IMG/VR virus record: IMGVR_UViG_3300031576_000288
Coordinates: 1-21,284 of that record
Strand: one strand, 5' to 3'
Origin: a virus
DNA: 21,284 bases
Under the pieces are notes generated by a model. That model made no database searches. It saw nothing but the letters and a program-made list of their open reading frames with translations, and was not told the DNA's origin. Each line of letters begins with the position of its first letter. Position 1 is the stretch's first letter. Below, one piece after another: positions 8,096 through 14,554 of the stretch. The position numbers and the translations under genes are program-made.

Positions 8096-9969
8096 TGCCG
8101 ATCCCTTCGGAGCTGCTGCGTCAGATCCGCCGCGAGATCGCGCTCCACGCCGGCAACACCATCGTTGTCGACGGGATCCCCGACGACGCGAAGGTCCTCG
8201 CCGCGCAACCGCGGGTGCGGATGAATCTCGCGAACCCGGCGCTCGCACCGATGGCATGGTCGTCGAGCACCGGCTCGCTCTACGTCCGCCGTTTCGACGG
8301 GACGTGGGTGGTCCCGAACGTGTCGGGGACGGTGCCGGGCCCACCGAACCCGAACGTGTTCGAAACAGAAGGTGTCGACGCGTTCGTCGGCGTGAGCACC
8401 GACGCGGTCCCGGGGATCGTGCAAGGCACGGTCTACCGGCTCAACGGCGTGAACGACGCCCGCTCGCAGACCTCCGCGCCGCAGCAGGGCGCGCTCGACG
8501 ACATCAAGAACAAGGGCTACGACGCGGTCCGCAAGGTCCAGTACTGGAACGACTGGCAGCCGACCGCGACCGCGTCGCACTCGCCAGGGCAGGTCGAGCC
8601 GCTCGCACAGTCGATGATCGACGCGATGACCACGATGATCCAACGGTGCGAGATCGCCGACCTGTACATCATCCTCGACCCGCTCCACTGCGGCTACTAC
8701 AGCAACGACCCGGCGGACTATCCCGGCGGCCTCGCGGACGGGCATTTCCCCGGCGATGGGACACACCAGACGTTCCCTCTCTGGGTGTCGGGCACGAACC
8801 TGAACGCGACATCGTTGACGGGGATCGTATCGGTGGCCGGCTGGCTAGCGATGACGAAGAACGGGCACGGCCGGTCGAAGTGCGACACGCTCACGATGCC
8901 AGCCTCCGGCTCGCCGGGCGGGTTCACGAACGGCGCGCGGTACTGGCTGACGAACGTGGGGACGAACACGTTCGAGCTCGCGTCGAGCCTCGCGAACGCG
9001 ATCGCCGGGGTTTCGATCGCGGCGACGACGGCGGTCACCTACACGGGGACGATGCGGGTACCGGTCCCGCGTGCCGTCGCGAACGGTCATGTCGCGAACG
9101 GTGGCGACACGCTCGACTGGCTCGACCGTGACGGGGTGCAGTGGTGGCAGCAACTCGCCGCGCTCTACAAGGACCAGAAACGGGTCATCGCCTACGACCT
9201 GATCAACGAACCGAAGTTCACCGACGGGATCAACTACACCGGTTCGTCGTACGCGTACCGGGCACGGTTCTTCACCGTCATGGCGAAGCTCATCGCGGGG
9301 ATCCGTGCGGTCGACCCGTACAAGATCATTATGATCCCCTACGCCGCGGGCGGCTGGAACACGTTCGACACCGCGCTGATCACCCAGGCCGACGTCGACG
9401 TGATCAAGGCAGCGAACGGCGGCTCGTGGAAGAACATCGTCCTCACCTACCACGACTACTGGGCCGGCGCGCCCGCATCCGGGTCGGATACGACGACACC
9501 CTGGTCGGGCAGCGGCTTCACGACCGTCGGGAACTACACCTATAGCGCCGGCTCGGGCTACCCGGATTACGGCAACAACGCGGACCGGACGAAGAAGCAG
9601 ATCGACAACCTGCACGACACGCTCATGACGCAGGCCGCGAACATCGCGACCTTGGCGGGCGAGACGGGCGTCCCGATCCATATCGGCGAGGTCGGGTTCA
9701 ACAACCAGTTCGAGAGCACGTCGCCGACACAGAACGGCAAGACCGGCGTGCAGCAACGCGACCAGATCTGGGCCGACCGGCGCGTCACCTGCAACCGGAC
9801 GCCGGGCGGGATCTCGATCGTCGCATGGGAATTCTCGTCGGCGGGTGGCCTGAACCTCGCCGACGCCGCGCTCTCCCCCGACCAGATCCGTGCGTGGTGC
9901 GCGACAGCGTTCCCGGCCGCGGGGACCGAGACCGACAGTGGTGTGCGGCCGCCCGACAACAGCACCTGA
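8095..9969 (+). CDS. Tail-associated glycoside hydrolase, GH5-like, with beta-rich insert
   Basis: A 624-residue protein with the landmarks of a family 5 (clan A, cellulase-like) TIM barrel. The catalytic acid/base motif is VIAYDLINEP (E372 in NEP). HDYW (453-456) corresponds to the conserved His/Tyr strand, IHIGEVGF has the probable nucleophile E532, and AWEF (577-580) matches the late Trp strand. Residues 1-90 look like an attachment domain (GTWVVPNVSGTVPGPP). Residues about 240-320 form an insert inside the barrel, with CDTLTMPASGSPGGF and YWLTNVGTNTFELASS, a fold motif seen in phage tail proteins. Lying within the minor tail run, it probably degrades a host surface glycan during adsorption. 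The substrate cannot be read from sequence. Confidence 0.8.
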   Translation: MPIPSELLRQIRREIALHAGNTIVVDGIPDDAKVLAAQPRVRMNLANPALAPMAWSSSTGSLYVRRFDGTWVVPNVSGTVPGPPNPNVFETEGVDAFVGVSTDAVPGIVQGTVYRLNGVNDARSQTSAPQQGALDDIKNKGYDAVRKVQYWNDWQPTATASHSPGQVEPLAQSMIDAMTTMIQRCEIADLYIILDPLHCGYYSNDPADYPGGLADGHFPGDGTHQTFPLWVSGTNLNATSLTGIVSVAGWLAMTKNGHGRSKCDTLTMPASGSPGGFTNGARYWLTNVGTNTFELASSLANAIAGVSIAATTAVTYTGTMRVPVPRAVANGHVANGGDTLDWLDRDGVQWWQQLAALYKDQKRVIAYDLINEPKFTDGINYTGSSYAYRARFFTVMAKLIAGIRAVDPYKIIMIPYAAGGWNTFDTALITQADVDVIKAANGGSWKNIVLTYHDYWAGAPASGSDTTTPWSGSGFTTVGNYTYSAGSGYPDYGNNADRTKKQIDNLHDTLMTQAANIATLAGETGVPIHIGEVGFNNQFESTSPTQNGKTGVQQRDQIWADRRVTCNRTPGGISIVAWEFSSAGGLNLADAALSPDQIRAWCATAFPAAGTETDSGVRPPDNST

Positions 9970-9983
9970 CCTGAAGGAGCCCG

Positions 9984-10412
9984 ATGCCGAACGGCGTGTA
10001 CGACAAAGCGCGCGAGGCCTTCCTCGACGCCGCGATCGACTGGGACACCAACAACATCAAGGCCGTCGCCGTCAACGTCTCCGGCGCCGGGACGCTCTAC
10101 ACGGTCGACCTCGCGGCTCACGACAACCTCGATGACATCCCCGCCGCGGCACGGCTCGCGACCTCAGCGAACCTCACCGGCAAGACCAAGACCGCCGGCG
10201 TCGCGCGCTGCTCCGACTTCGGGCTCACGTTCGGCGCGTCGGTCGCGACCGTCGAAGCGATCGTCTTCTATGTCGACACCGGCACCGAATCGACATCGAA
10301 GCTCATCGCCTATATCGACACCGCGACGGGCCTCCCGTTCACACCGCCGCCTGGTGGCGGGACGGTGAACTTCGTCGTGGATCCCGGCGCTAACGGCGTC
10401 TTCAAGCTCTGA
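9984..10412 (+). CDS. Conserved actinophage minor tail protein
   Basis: A 142-residue protein with a good ribosome binding site (GAAGGAG, 9971-9977). It belongs to a widespread phage family recognisable by an opening helix (VYDKAREAFLDAAIDW), the step NNIKAVAVNV, then DNLDDIPAAARLATSANLTG. A C-terminal strand set follows (LIAYIDTATGLPFTP and ANGVFKL). In other phages it lies among tail-fibre or baseplate genes, as here, and has a structural role. Its biochemical role is not established. The protein is complete and of usual length. Confidence 0.7.
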   Translation: MPNGVYDKAREAFLDAAIDWDTNNIKAVAVNVSGAGTLYTVDLAAHDNLDDIPAAARLATSANLTGKTKTAGVARCSDFGLTFGASVATVEAIVFYVDTGTESTSKLIAYIDTATGLPFTPPPGGGTVNFVVDPGANGVFKL

Positions 10413-10419
10413 GCGTGCC

Positions 10420-10824
10420 GTGGGTGCGCTCACGGTCAGCGAGATCACGGGCCGTGTCGACGAGGCGGCCCGCGCGCTCGACACGTACGACCCACGGGCC
10501 CGCTGCTCGGCTCTCGCACCCGACCTCCCGCCGCCGGAGCTGCTCGAGCTACATCTCGCTGAGCCGGCGCACCACGTCCTCGTCGTCACCGACGCCGGGA
10601 CGCGTGTCGGGCTCGCGCTCGTGCGCGAGTCACGGATCCGCTGGCTGCTCGCCGACCGCGACCGCTATGTCGAAGTGGTGCAGGCGATCGTGCCGTGGGT
10701 CGTCGCCCGCTACGGCGAGTGTTGGGGGCAGGTCCACAATCCGGAGCTGCGCGCGCTGCTGCTCGAGGAGAGCACCGGCTATCGCGATAGTGGCGCGTAC
10801 CCGGATGAGGTGCGGTTCCCGTGA
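10420..10824 (+). CDS. Small protein with a possible GNAT-like fold
   Basis: A 134-residue protein starting at GTG, eight bases after the previous stop, with no clear ribosome binding site. Residues 51-125 run HHVLVVTDAGTRVGLALV, a helix ending IVPWVVARYGECWGQVHNPE, then LRALLLEESTGYRDSG. That order resembles the last strand-helix half of N-acetyltransferases, where a conserved Asn precedes a helix and a GF/GY element. The acetyl-CoA pyrophosphate loop (Q/RxxGxG/A) is not evident, so activity is doubtful. Phage virions sometimes carry GNAT-like proteins that serve structurally. The next gene starts in a GTGA overlap. The fold call is tentative. Confidence 0.45.
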   Translation: MGALTVSEITGRVDEAARALDTYDPRARCSALAPDLPPPELLELHLAEPAHHVLVVTDAGTRVGLALVRESRIRWLLADRDRYVEVVQAIVPWVVARYGECWGQVHNPELRALLLEESTGYRDSGAYPDEVRFP

Positions 10825-12092
10825 CCGACCTGAACATCTCGGTCCTGAACAACTCCAACGACGCCTACGAGGCCGACGACAACACCGGTTACTCCACCGC
10901 GTCGGGCGTCAACACGATCATCGCCGAAGCGTCGACGACCGCGAGCGTCCGCAAGAACGCGGCGATGCGCTTCGCCGGCGTGACCATCCAGCCGAAGGCC
11001 GTCATCCACACCGCCGTCGTCCGCATCAAGGTCCCCGCGAGCAAGACGACCGACGACCCCGAGCTCGACATCCTCGCCGAGGCCGCCGACAACCCCGCGA
11101 ACTTCGTCGACAACGCGGACGTGACCGGCCGGACCCGCGGCACCCAATCGGTCTCATGGTCCGCGACCGATATCGGGACGGGCGCGACCGTCGACTCGCC
11201 CGACATCAAGTCCGTGATCCAAGAGGTGATCGACCGGGCCGGTTGGGTCGGCGGCTTCGCGCTCGTCGTGTTCTTCGACGGGAAGAACGCGGCGAGCAAG
11301 ATCCTCGAGATCGCCGCGTTTCCGCATGCGACCGACCCGGAAGCGCAACTGCGGATCACCTACCTCGACCCGATCAGCCCGACGGGGATCGCGTCGAGTG
11401 AGGCGTTCGGTACCGGGTCGCTGCAACTGCAGATCCAGCCCGCAGGGATCGCGTCCGGCGAGCAGTTCGGTACTGCGTCGCTGCAACTCCAGATCCAGCC
11501 CACGGGGATTCCCAGCGCAGAAGCGCACGGCACCGGCTCGCTCCAGATCCAGGTGCAACCTGCGGGGATTCCCAGCGCGGAAGCGCACGGGACCGGCTCG
11601 TTGCAGATCCAGGTCGAGCCCGCCGGGATCGCAAGCCAAGAGGCATTCGGTACCGGCAGCGCACAGATCCAGGTGCAACCTGCGGGGATCCCAACCGGCG
11701 AAGCATTCGGTACCGCGAGCGCGCAACTGCAGATCCAGCCCGCGGGGATCCCCACGGCCGAGGCGTTCGGTACCGGGTCGCTGCAGCCGCAGGTCGCGCT
11801 CGCCGGCATCGCGACCGGCGAAGCGTTCGGGAGCCCGACGCTCATCGCGCTCGTCGCCCTCACCGGCATCCCTTCGGGGGAGGCGTTCGGGCTGCTGCAC
11901 GTCGCGCTCGTCACCCTCACCGGCATCCCCTCCGGCGAGGCGTTCGGGACGCTCACGATCGGCGGCACCGTCCGCAACCTCGGTCTCACCGTCGGCGCAC
12001 CCGTCACGAAGTGGTCGCCGTACGGGCCAGCCGCGAAATGGTCGCGTGCCGGCCCGACCGGGAAGTGGGCCGGCGGGCCGCCAACCGTCTGA
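10821..12092 (+). CDS. Tail protein with DNRLRE-like domain and ten tandem repeats
   Basis: A 423-residue protein with three parts. Residues 1-187 resemble the DNRLRE-type beta-sandwich of surface proteins: AAMRFAGVTIQPKAVI, a long mid-section, then the PDIKSVIQEVIDRAGW helix and a closing QLRITYLDP strand. Residues 189-385 hold ten repeats of about 20 residues with core GIPSGEAFGTxxLQ. Eight are full length, the ninth has 19 residues and the tenth is partial. The C-terminus has three 9-residue units that begin KWSPYGP, KWSRAGP and KWAGGPP. I infer a fibre-like or carbohydrate-binding tail component. The start GTG overlaps the previous stop. The repeat core also occurs once in the tail protein at 5390-6826, so the motif may be a shared assembly element. 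Confidence 0.7.
   Translation: MTDLNISVLNNSNDAYEADDNTGYSTASGVNTIIAEASTTASVRKNAAMRFAGVTIQPKAVIHTAVVRIKVPASKTTDDPELDILAEAADNPANFVDNADVTGRTRGTQSVSWSATDIGTGATVDSPDIKSVIQEVIDRAGWVGGFALVVFFDGKNAASKILEIAAFPHATDPEAQLRITYLDPISPTGIASSEAFGTGSLQLQIQPAGIASGEQFGTASLQLQIQPTGIPSAEAHGTGSLQIQVQPAGIPSAEAHGTGSLQIQVEPAGIASQEAFGTGSAQIQVQPAGIPTGEAFGTASAQLQIQPAGIPTAEAFGTGSLQPQVALAGIATGEAFGSPTLIALVALTGIPSGEAFGLLHVALVTLTGIPSGEAFGTLTIGGTVRNLGLTVGAPVTKWSPYGPAAKWSRAGPTGKWAGGPPTV
11385..11969 (+). repeat. Tandem 60-bp coding repeats (about ten units)
   Basis: Units begin at 11385 and every 60 bases through 11805, then at 11865 (57 bases) and 11922 (partial). They encode GI(A/P)SxEAFGTGSLQxQ-type units. The first seven are the closest to each other and often share the stretch GCGTTCGGTACCG, while the last three are more diverged. 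The reading frame is kept throughout. Such arrays can gain or lose units by slippage or recombination. Confidence 0.9.
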
Positions 12093-12106
12093 GAGCGAGG
12101 ACGCTG

Positions 12107-12418
12107 ATGTTGCGACTGCAACGCGATTCGCTCGAATACGTGCGTGTCCCGATCGCCGCGACCGAAGCCGGCACGACGGTGAACCCGACCGGCGATGCGG
12201 TCGCGCTCGCCGCACCCGCGGCCGGCCAGCCACCCGTCACCTACGTCGCGGGGAGCTGGGAAACCGCCACGATCAACGGTGTCACGACCTACTACGCGCG
12301 TGCCCTGTTCGGCACCGGCGGCCTCGACCTCGCGGTCGGGTTTTACGACCTCTACGTGAAGATCACCGACAGCCCTGAGATCCCCGTGATCCTCGCCGGC
12401 GGGCTGGAGATCTTCTGA
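12107..12418 (+). CDS. Baseplate/fibre-associated small protein
   Basis: A 103-residue protein. The frame is open further upstream, but the ATG at 12107 has a GCGAGG ribosome binding site at 12095-12100 and gives a sensible start (MLRLQRDSLEYVRVPIAAT). The pattern is a strand-rich N-terminus, GSWETATINGVTTYYARAL and then FYDLYVKITDSPEIPVILAG. It matches a common actinophage minor tail family in which the final ITDxPExPV strand is the most conserved part. It lies last in the tail block and its stop overlaps the endolysin start (TGATG). The role is likely structural. Confidence 0.6.
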   Translation: MLRLQRDSLEYVRVPIAATEAGTTVNPTGDAVALAAPAAGQPPVTYVAGSWETATINGVTTYYARALFGTGGLDLAVGFYDLYVKITDSPEIPVILAGGLEIF

Positions 12419-13152
12419 TGCTCGACCTCGACGCGATCCCGTTCCTCGAAGCACGCCACTATCGCGTCGGCCGGCGTGCACCGATCCGATTCCTCGTCAT
12501 CCACGACATGGAGTCGTCGGAGAAGGCCACGAGCGCGGAAGAGTGGCAGCAACGCACCCACACGCAAGACAAGGTCAGCTCGGTGCATTACGGCGTCGAC
12601 AACGACTCGATCTGTTGCGCGGTGTTCCCGACTGACGAGGCGTTCCACGCGGCGGGCGGGAACCGGGACACGATCGGGACCGAACATCCCGGTGTCGCAC
12701 GCCAGACCCGCGACGAATGGCTCGACACGTACGGGATCGCGATGTTGCGCCGTTCCGCCGCACTCCAAGCCGCGCTCTGCAAGCGGTTCGGGATCCCTGT
12801 ACGGCGTGCGACCGTCGCCGACTACGTCGCCGCGCAGAACGGCCAGCCGTTCGTCGGCGGGCTGCTCGGCCACATCGACATCACCGAAGCCGCCAAGATC
12901 CTCGGCCGCGCCCAGCACGGCCACTGGGACCCAGGACCCAACTTCCCGTGGGCCTACTTCATGGCGCTCGTCAGCGACGCCTACGACGAAGGAGACGAGA
13001 TGCTGAGCGACGACGACAAAAAGTGGATCGCGGCGACGATCGACAAGGCGATCGAGACGCACATCGGGCAGGTCGCGTCACCGTCGACAGCGAAGACCGT
13101 CTACGAAGCCGCCCGCGAAGCGATCCGCGACACCCCACCGAAGAGCACATGA
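12418..13152 (+). CDS. Endolysin, N-acetylmuramoyl-L-alanine amidase (Amidase_2)
   Basis: A 244-residue zinc amidase that should cut the bond between MurNAc and L-Ala in peptidoglycan at the end of infection. The Amidase_2/AmpD-type ligands are visible: H29 in FLVIHDME, H152 in GHIDIT and D171 in HWDPGPNFPW. The GTEH-PGV element (87-93) corresponds to the family's GIEH-type strand, with E89 a candidate catalytic residue. The C-terminal about 50 residues (from LSDDDKKWIAATIDKAIETH) are helical and could be a small cell-wall binding or oligomerisation segment. There is no signal peptide, so release should depend on a holin. Several small membrane-protein genes follow at once. Confidence 0.9.
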   Translation: MLDLDAIPFLEARHYRVGRRAPIRFLVIHDMESSEKATSAEEWQQRTHTQDKVSSVHYGVDNDSICCAVFPTDEAFHAAGGNRDTIGTEHPGVARQTRDEWLDTYGIAMLRRSAALQAALCKRFGIPVRRATVADYVAAQNGQPFVGGLLGHIDITEAAKILGRAQHGHWDPGPNFPWAYFMALVSDAYDEGDEMLSDDDKKWIAATIDKAIETHIGQVASPSTAKTVYEAAREAIRDTPPKST

Positions 13153-13523
13153 GGTGGTTGGTGAGGGCGCATCGACTCGTCTTCGCGGTCTACGCGGCCT
13201 GCATGGCCACGATCGCGTTCGTGCTCGCCCCGCCCTACCTCTGGACAGGATCGGGCATCGTCCAACGGGCGACGTTCGGTCTCCTCGCCGTCGGGCTCGC
13301 CGCCATCGCGTTCCGGCTGACCGACGCCGTGCGGTGGGCGAGCTGGCTCGTGATCCTCGGTCTCACCGGCCCGCTCTCCCGTGCGGCGGCGTTGACCGTC
13401 GAGGGGGCGAACCTCACCGGCGGGCAGCGGGTCTCCGGCATCGCGCTCTACACGGCGGTCTCGCTCGCGATCGCGCACGCGACCGGCACGATCGAAGCGA
13501 TGCGGAAGTTGACGGCCCGATGA
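13149..13523 (+). CDS. Four-helix membrane protein, candidate holin
   Basis: A 124-residue protein starting at the ATG that overlaps the endolysin stop (ATGA). Hydrophobic segments lie at about 10-28, 40-56, 61-78 and 95-113, separated by short charged loops, with a basic N-terminus (MRWLVRAHR) and a basic C-terminus (MRKLTAR). The position directly after the endolysin and the size fit a holin or holin-like lysis protein. Multi-helix holins are common in actinophages. No motif distinguishes a holin from an antiholin, so the role is inferred from context. Confidence 0.6.
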   Translation: MRWLVRAHRLVFAVYAACMATIAFVLAPPYLWTGSGIVQRATFGLLAVGLAAIAFRLTDAVRWASWLVILGLTGPLSRAAALTVEGANLTGGQRVSGIALYTAVSLAIAHATGTIEAMRKLTAR

Positions 13524-13777
13524 CCTGGGAGACGCGGCTCGTCGGTGCGGGCATGGTCGTCACCGCACTCTTGGCGATCGGCCGGTACGTCATCTACGGC
13601 GACAAGTACATCGCGCATGGCCTCATCGAGCGTGTCGCACGACAGGACGACGAGATCAAGGACCTTCGCGATGGCCTTCGCAGCGAACGTGAGGAACGCG
13701 CGGCTGATCGTGTCGCCTGCCAGGCCGAACTCGCGGAGTTACGCGAGCAGATCCGCGCATTGAAGGAGCAATCATGA
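13520..13777 (+). CDS. Small membrane protein with C-terminal coiled coil (lysis cassette)
   Basis: An 85-residue protein starting at an ATG that overlaps the previous stop. A single transmembrane segment covers residues 7-24 (LVGAGMVVTALLAIG), followed by a highly charged heptad-like helix (about 38-83, RQDDEIKDLRDGL through LAELREQIRALKEQS). The architecture resembles single-span phage lysis accessory proteins or inner-membrane spanin-like proteins. A true spanin partner would need a lipoprotein or second anchored subunit nearby, and none overlaps it. The Gram-positive-type host makes a holin-associated regulatory role more likely than a classical spanin. The next gene starts in an ATGA overlap. 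Confidence 0.55.
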   Translation: MTWETRLVGAGMVVTALLAIGRYVIYGDKYIAHGLIERVARQDDEIKDLRDGLRSEREERAADRVACQAELAELREQIRALKEQS

Positions 13778-14055
13778 GTTGGAGTCTGTCCCGAGAGATC
13801 GACGCCGACGCGAACGAGTTCGACGCGATCGACGACTGGATGGCCGAGGTTCCGCAGAATTTCCCCACCGACGAGAGCCGTGCGCAGTGTCTCGCCGCCG
13901 CGGAGGCCGCCCGCTCGCTGATCGGTGCGACGACGCGGGCTGGCGACCGCGTGAGCGTCAGCCTCTCCGGCCACACGACGCCGGGTTTGGAGCACTCCTG
14001 CTCGGTGCACGTGAGCCTGCGTCAGATCCTCGTGCCGCCGCCCACCGATGAGTGA
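13774..14055 (+). CDS. Conserved small phage protein in the lysis cassette, unknown role
   Basis: A 93-residue soluble protein preceded by AAGGAGCA (ribosome binding site), starting in an ATGA overlap. It begins MSWSLSREIDADANEFDA and ends with a short strand-rich part containing VSLSGHTTPGLEHSCSVHVS. A similar layout, an acidic helix and then a GHxxPG-containing strand, occurs in small proteins located among actinophage lysis or tail genes, but I know of no established role. It is not hydrophobic, so it is not a holin. Its stop lies eight bases inside the following membrane-protein gene. Confidence 0.5.
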   Translation: MSWSLSREIDADANEFDAIDDWMAEVPQNFPTDESRAQCLAAAEAARSLIGATTRAGDRVSVSLSGHTTPGLEHSCSVHVSLRQILVPPPTDE

Positions 14056-14248
14056 CACCACGAAGGACATCGTCATCGGCGCGATCTCCCGTGCTGTCAG
14101 CGCGGTCATCGCATTCCTCGTCCTCGTCGGGCTGCTCGACTGGTCGGGCGAGACCGTCGCCGCGTTCGTGATCGCCGTCGAGGCCGTCGTCGGCGCACCC
14201 CTCACGATCTGGCTCGCACTGCGGGTGAAGAGCCGCAACGGGACCTGA
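14048..14248 (+). CDS. Two-helix membrane protein, candidate holin
   Basis: A 66-residue protein with two transmembrane segments (about 14-31, RAVSAVIAFLVLVGLLD, and 36-58, VAAFVIAVEAVVGAPLTIWL), a short charged N-terminus and a basic tail (RVKSRNGT). This is the classic layout of a small class II-type holin or a phage r1t/Dp-1-like holin. It overlaps the preceding gene by eight bases and lacks its own strong ribosome binding site. With the four-helix protein at 13149-13523 there are two candidate holins, and the sequence does not say which one forms the lethal lesion. Confidence 0.65.
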   Translation: MSDTTKDIVIGAISRAVSAVIAFLVLVGLLDWSGETVAAFVIAVEAVVGAPLTIWLALRVKSRNGT

Positions 14249-14249
14249 C

Positions 14250-14429
14250 ATGCACCTCTACCTCGACGAGCGTGGACGGCTCTTCCGGCTCGATCCACTG
14301 CGCGGCTGGCTGCTCTGCGCGGGCCGGTACCGGTACACCGACCCGGATGCGCCGCCGGTAGAGGTCGGGCCGGGCGATGTCGAAGATGTGATCCTCGGTT
14401 GCGAACGGCTGCTCGGGAGTGCTACGTGA
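14250..14429 (+). CDS. Small hypothetical protein (59 aa)
   Basis: A short ORF, ATG at 14250 to TGA at 14427-14429, starting one base after the previous stop. It reads MHLYLDERGRLFRLDP, then a Trp/Leu/Cys-rich patch (RGWLLCAGRYRYTDP) and an acidic C-terminal helix (VEDVILGCERLLGSA). Its tight fit between two neighbours, with a four-base overlap downstream (GTGA), supports it being translated. I do not recognise a family. Confidence 0.5.
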   Translation: MHLYLDERGRLFRLDPLRGWLLCAGRYRYTDPDAPPVEVGPGDVEDVILGCERLLGSAT

Positions 14430-14554
14430 CCCGCCGGGCGCGACACCTCGTGATCTGTGCCGTCACGGTCGCCGGGGCGGTCTGCGCGGTCACCGGCTAC
14501 CTGACCGGGCAGCTCTACGAACGCCTCACCCACGGCCGACTCGAGCCACGATGA
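14426..14554 (+). CDS. Very small single-span membrane protein (42 aa)
   Basis: A GTG at 14426 overlaps the preceding stop, and the ORF runs to the TGA at 14552-14554, which itself overlaps the next ATG. The peptide has a basic start (MTRRARHLV), one hydrophobic span (about 8-27, LVICAVTVAGAVCAVTGYL) and a polar end (YERLTHGRLEPR). It is a plausible miniature lysis or membrane accessory protein. The call rests on the double four-base overlaps and the coherent membrane-span pattern. Confidence 0.45.
   Translation: MTRRARHLVICAVTVAGAVCAVTGYLTGQLYERLTHGRLEPR

Noticed and set aside
10415-11401. A 328-residue plus-strand ORF overlapping the GNAT-like and repeat-protein genes
   Set aside because: It is Arg/Ser-rich shadow sequence in an alternative frame. 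The overlapping genes have overlap-coupled starts and recognisable domains.
11385-11969. CRISPR array or diversity-generating template repeats
   Set aside because: The units are contiguous coding repeats in one frame without spacers, and no cas gene or reverse transcriptase is in the window.
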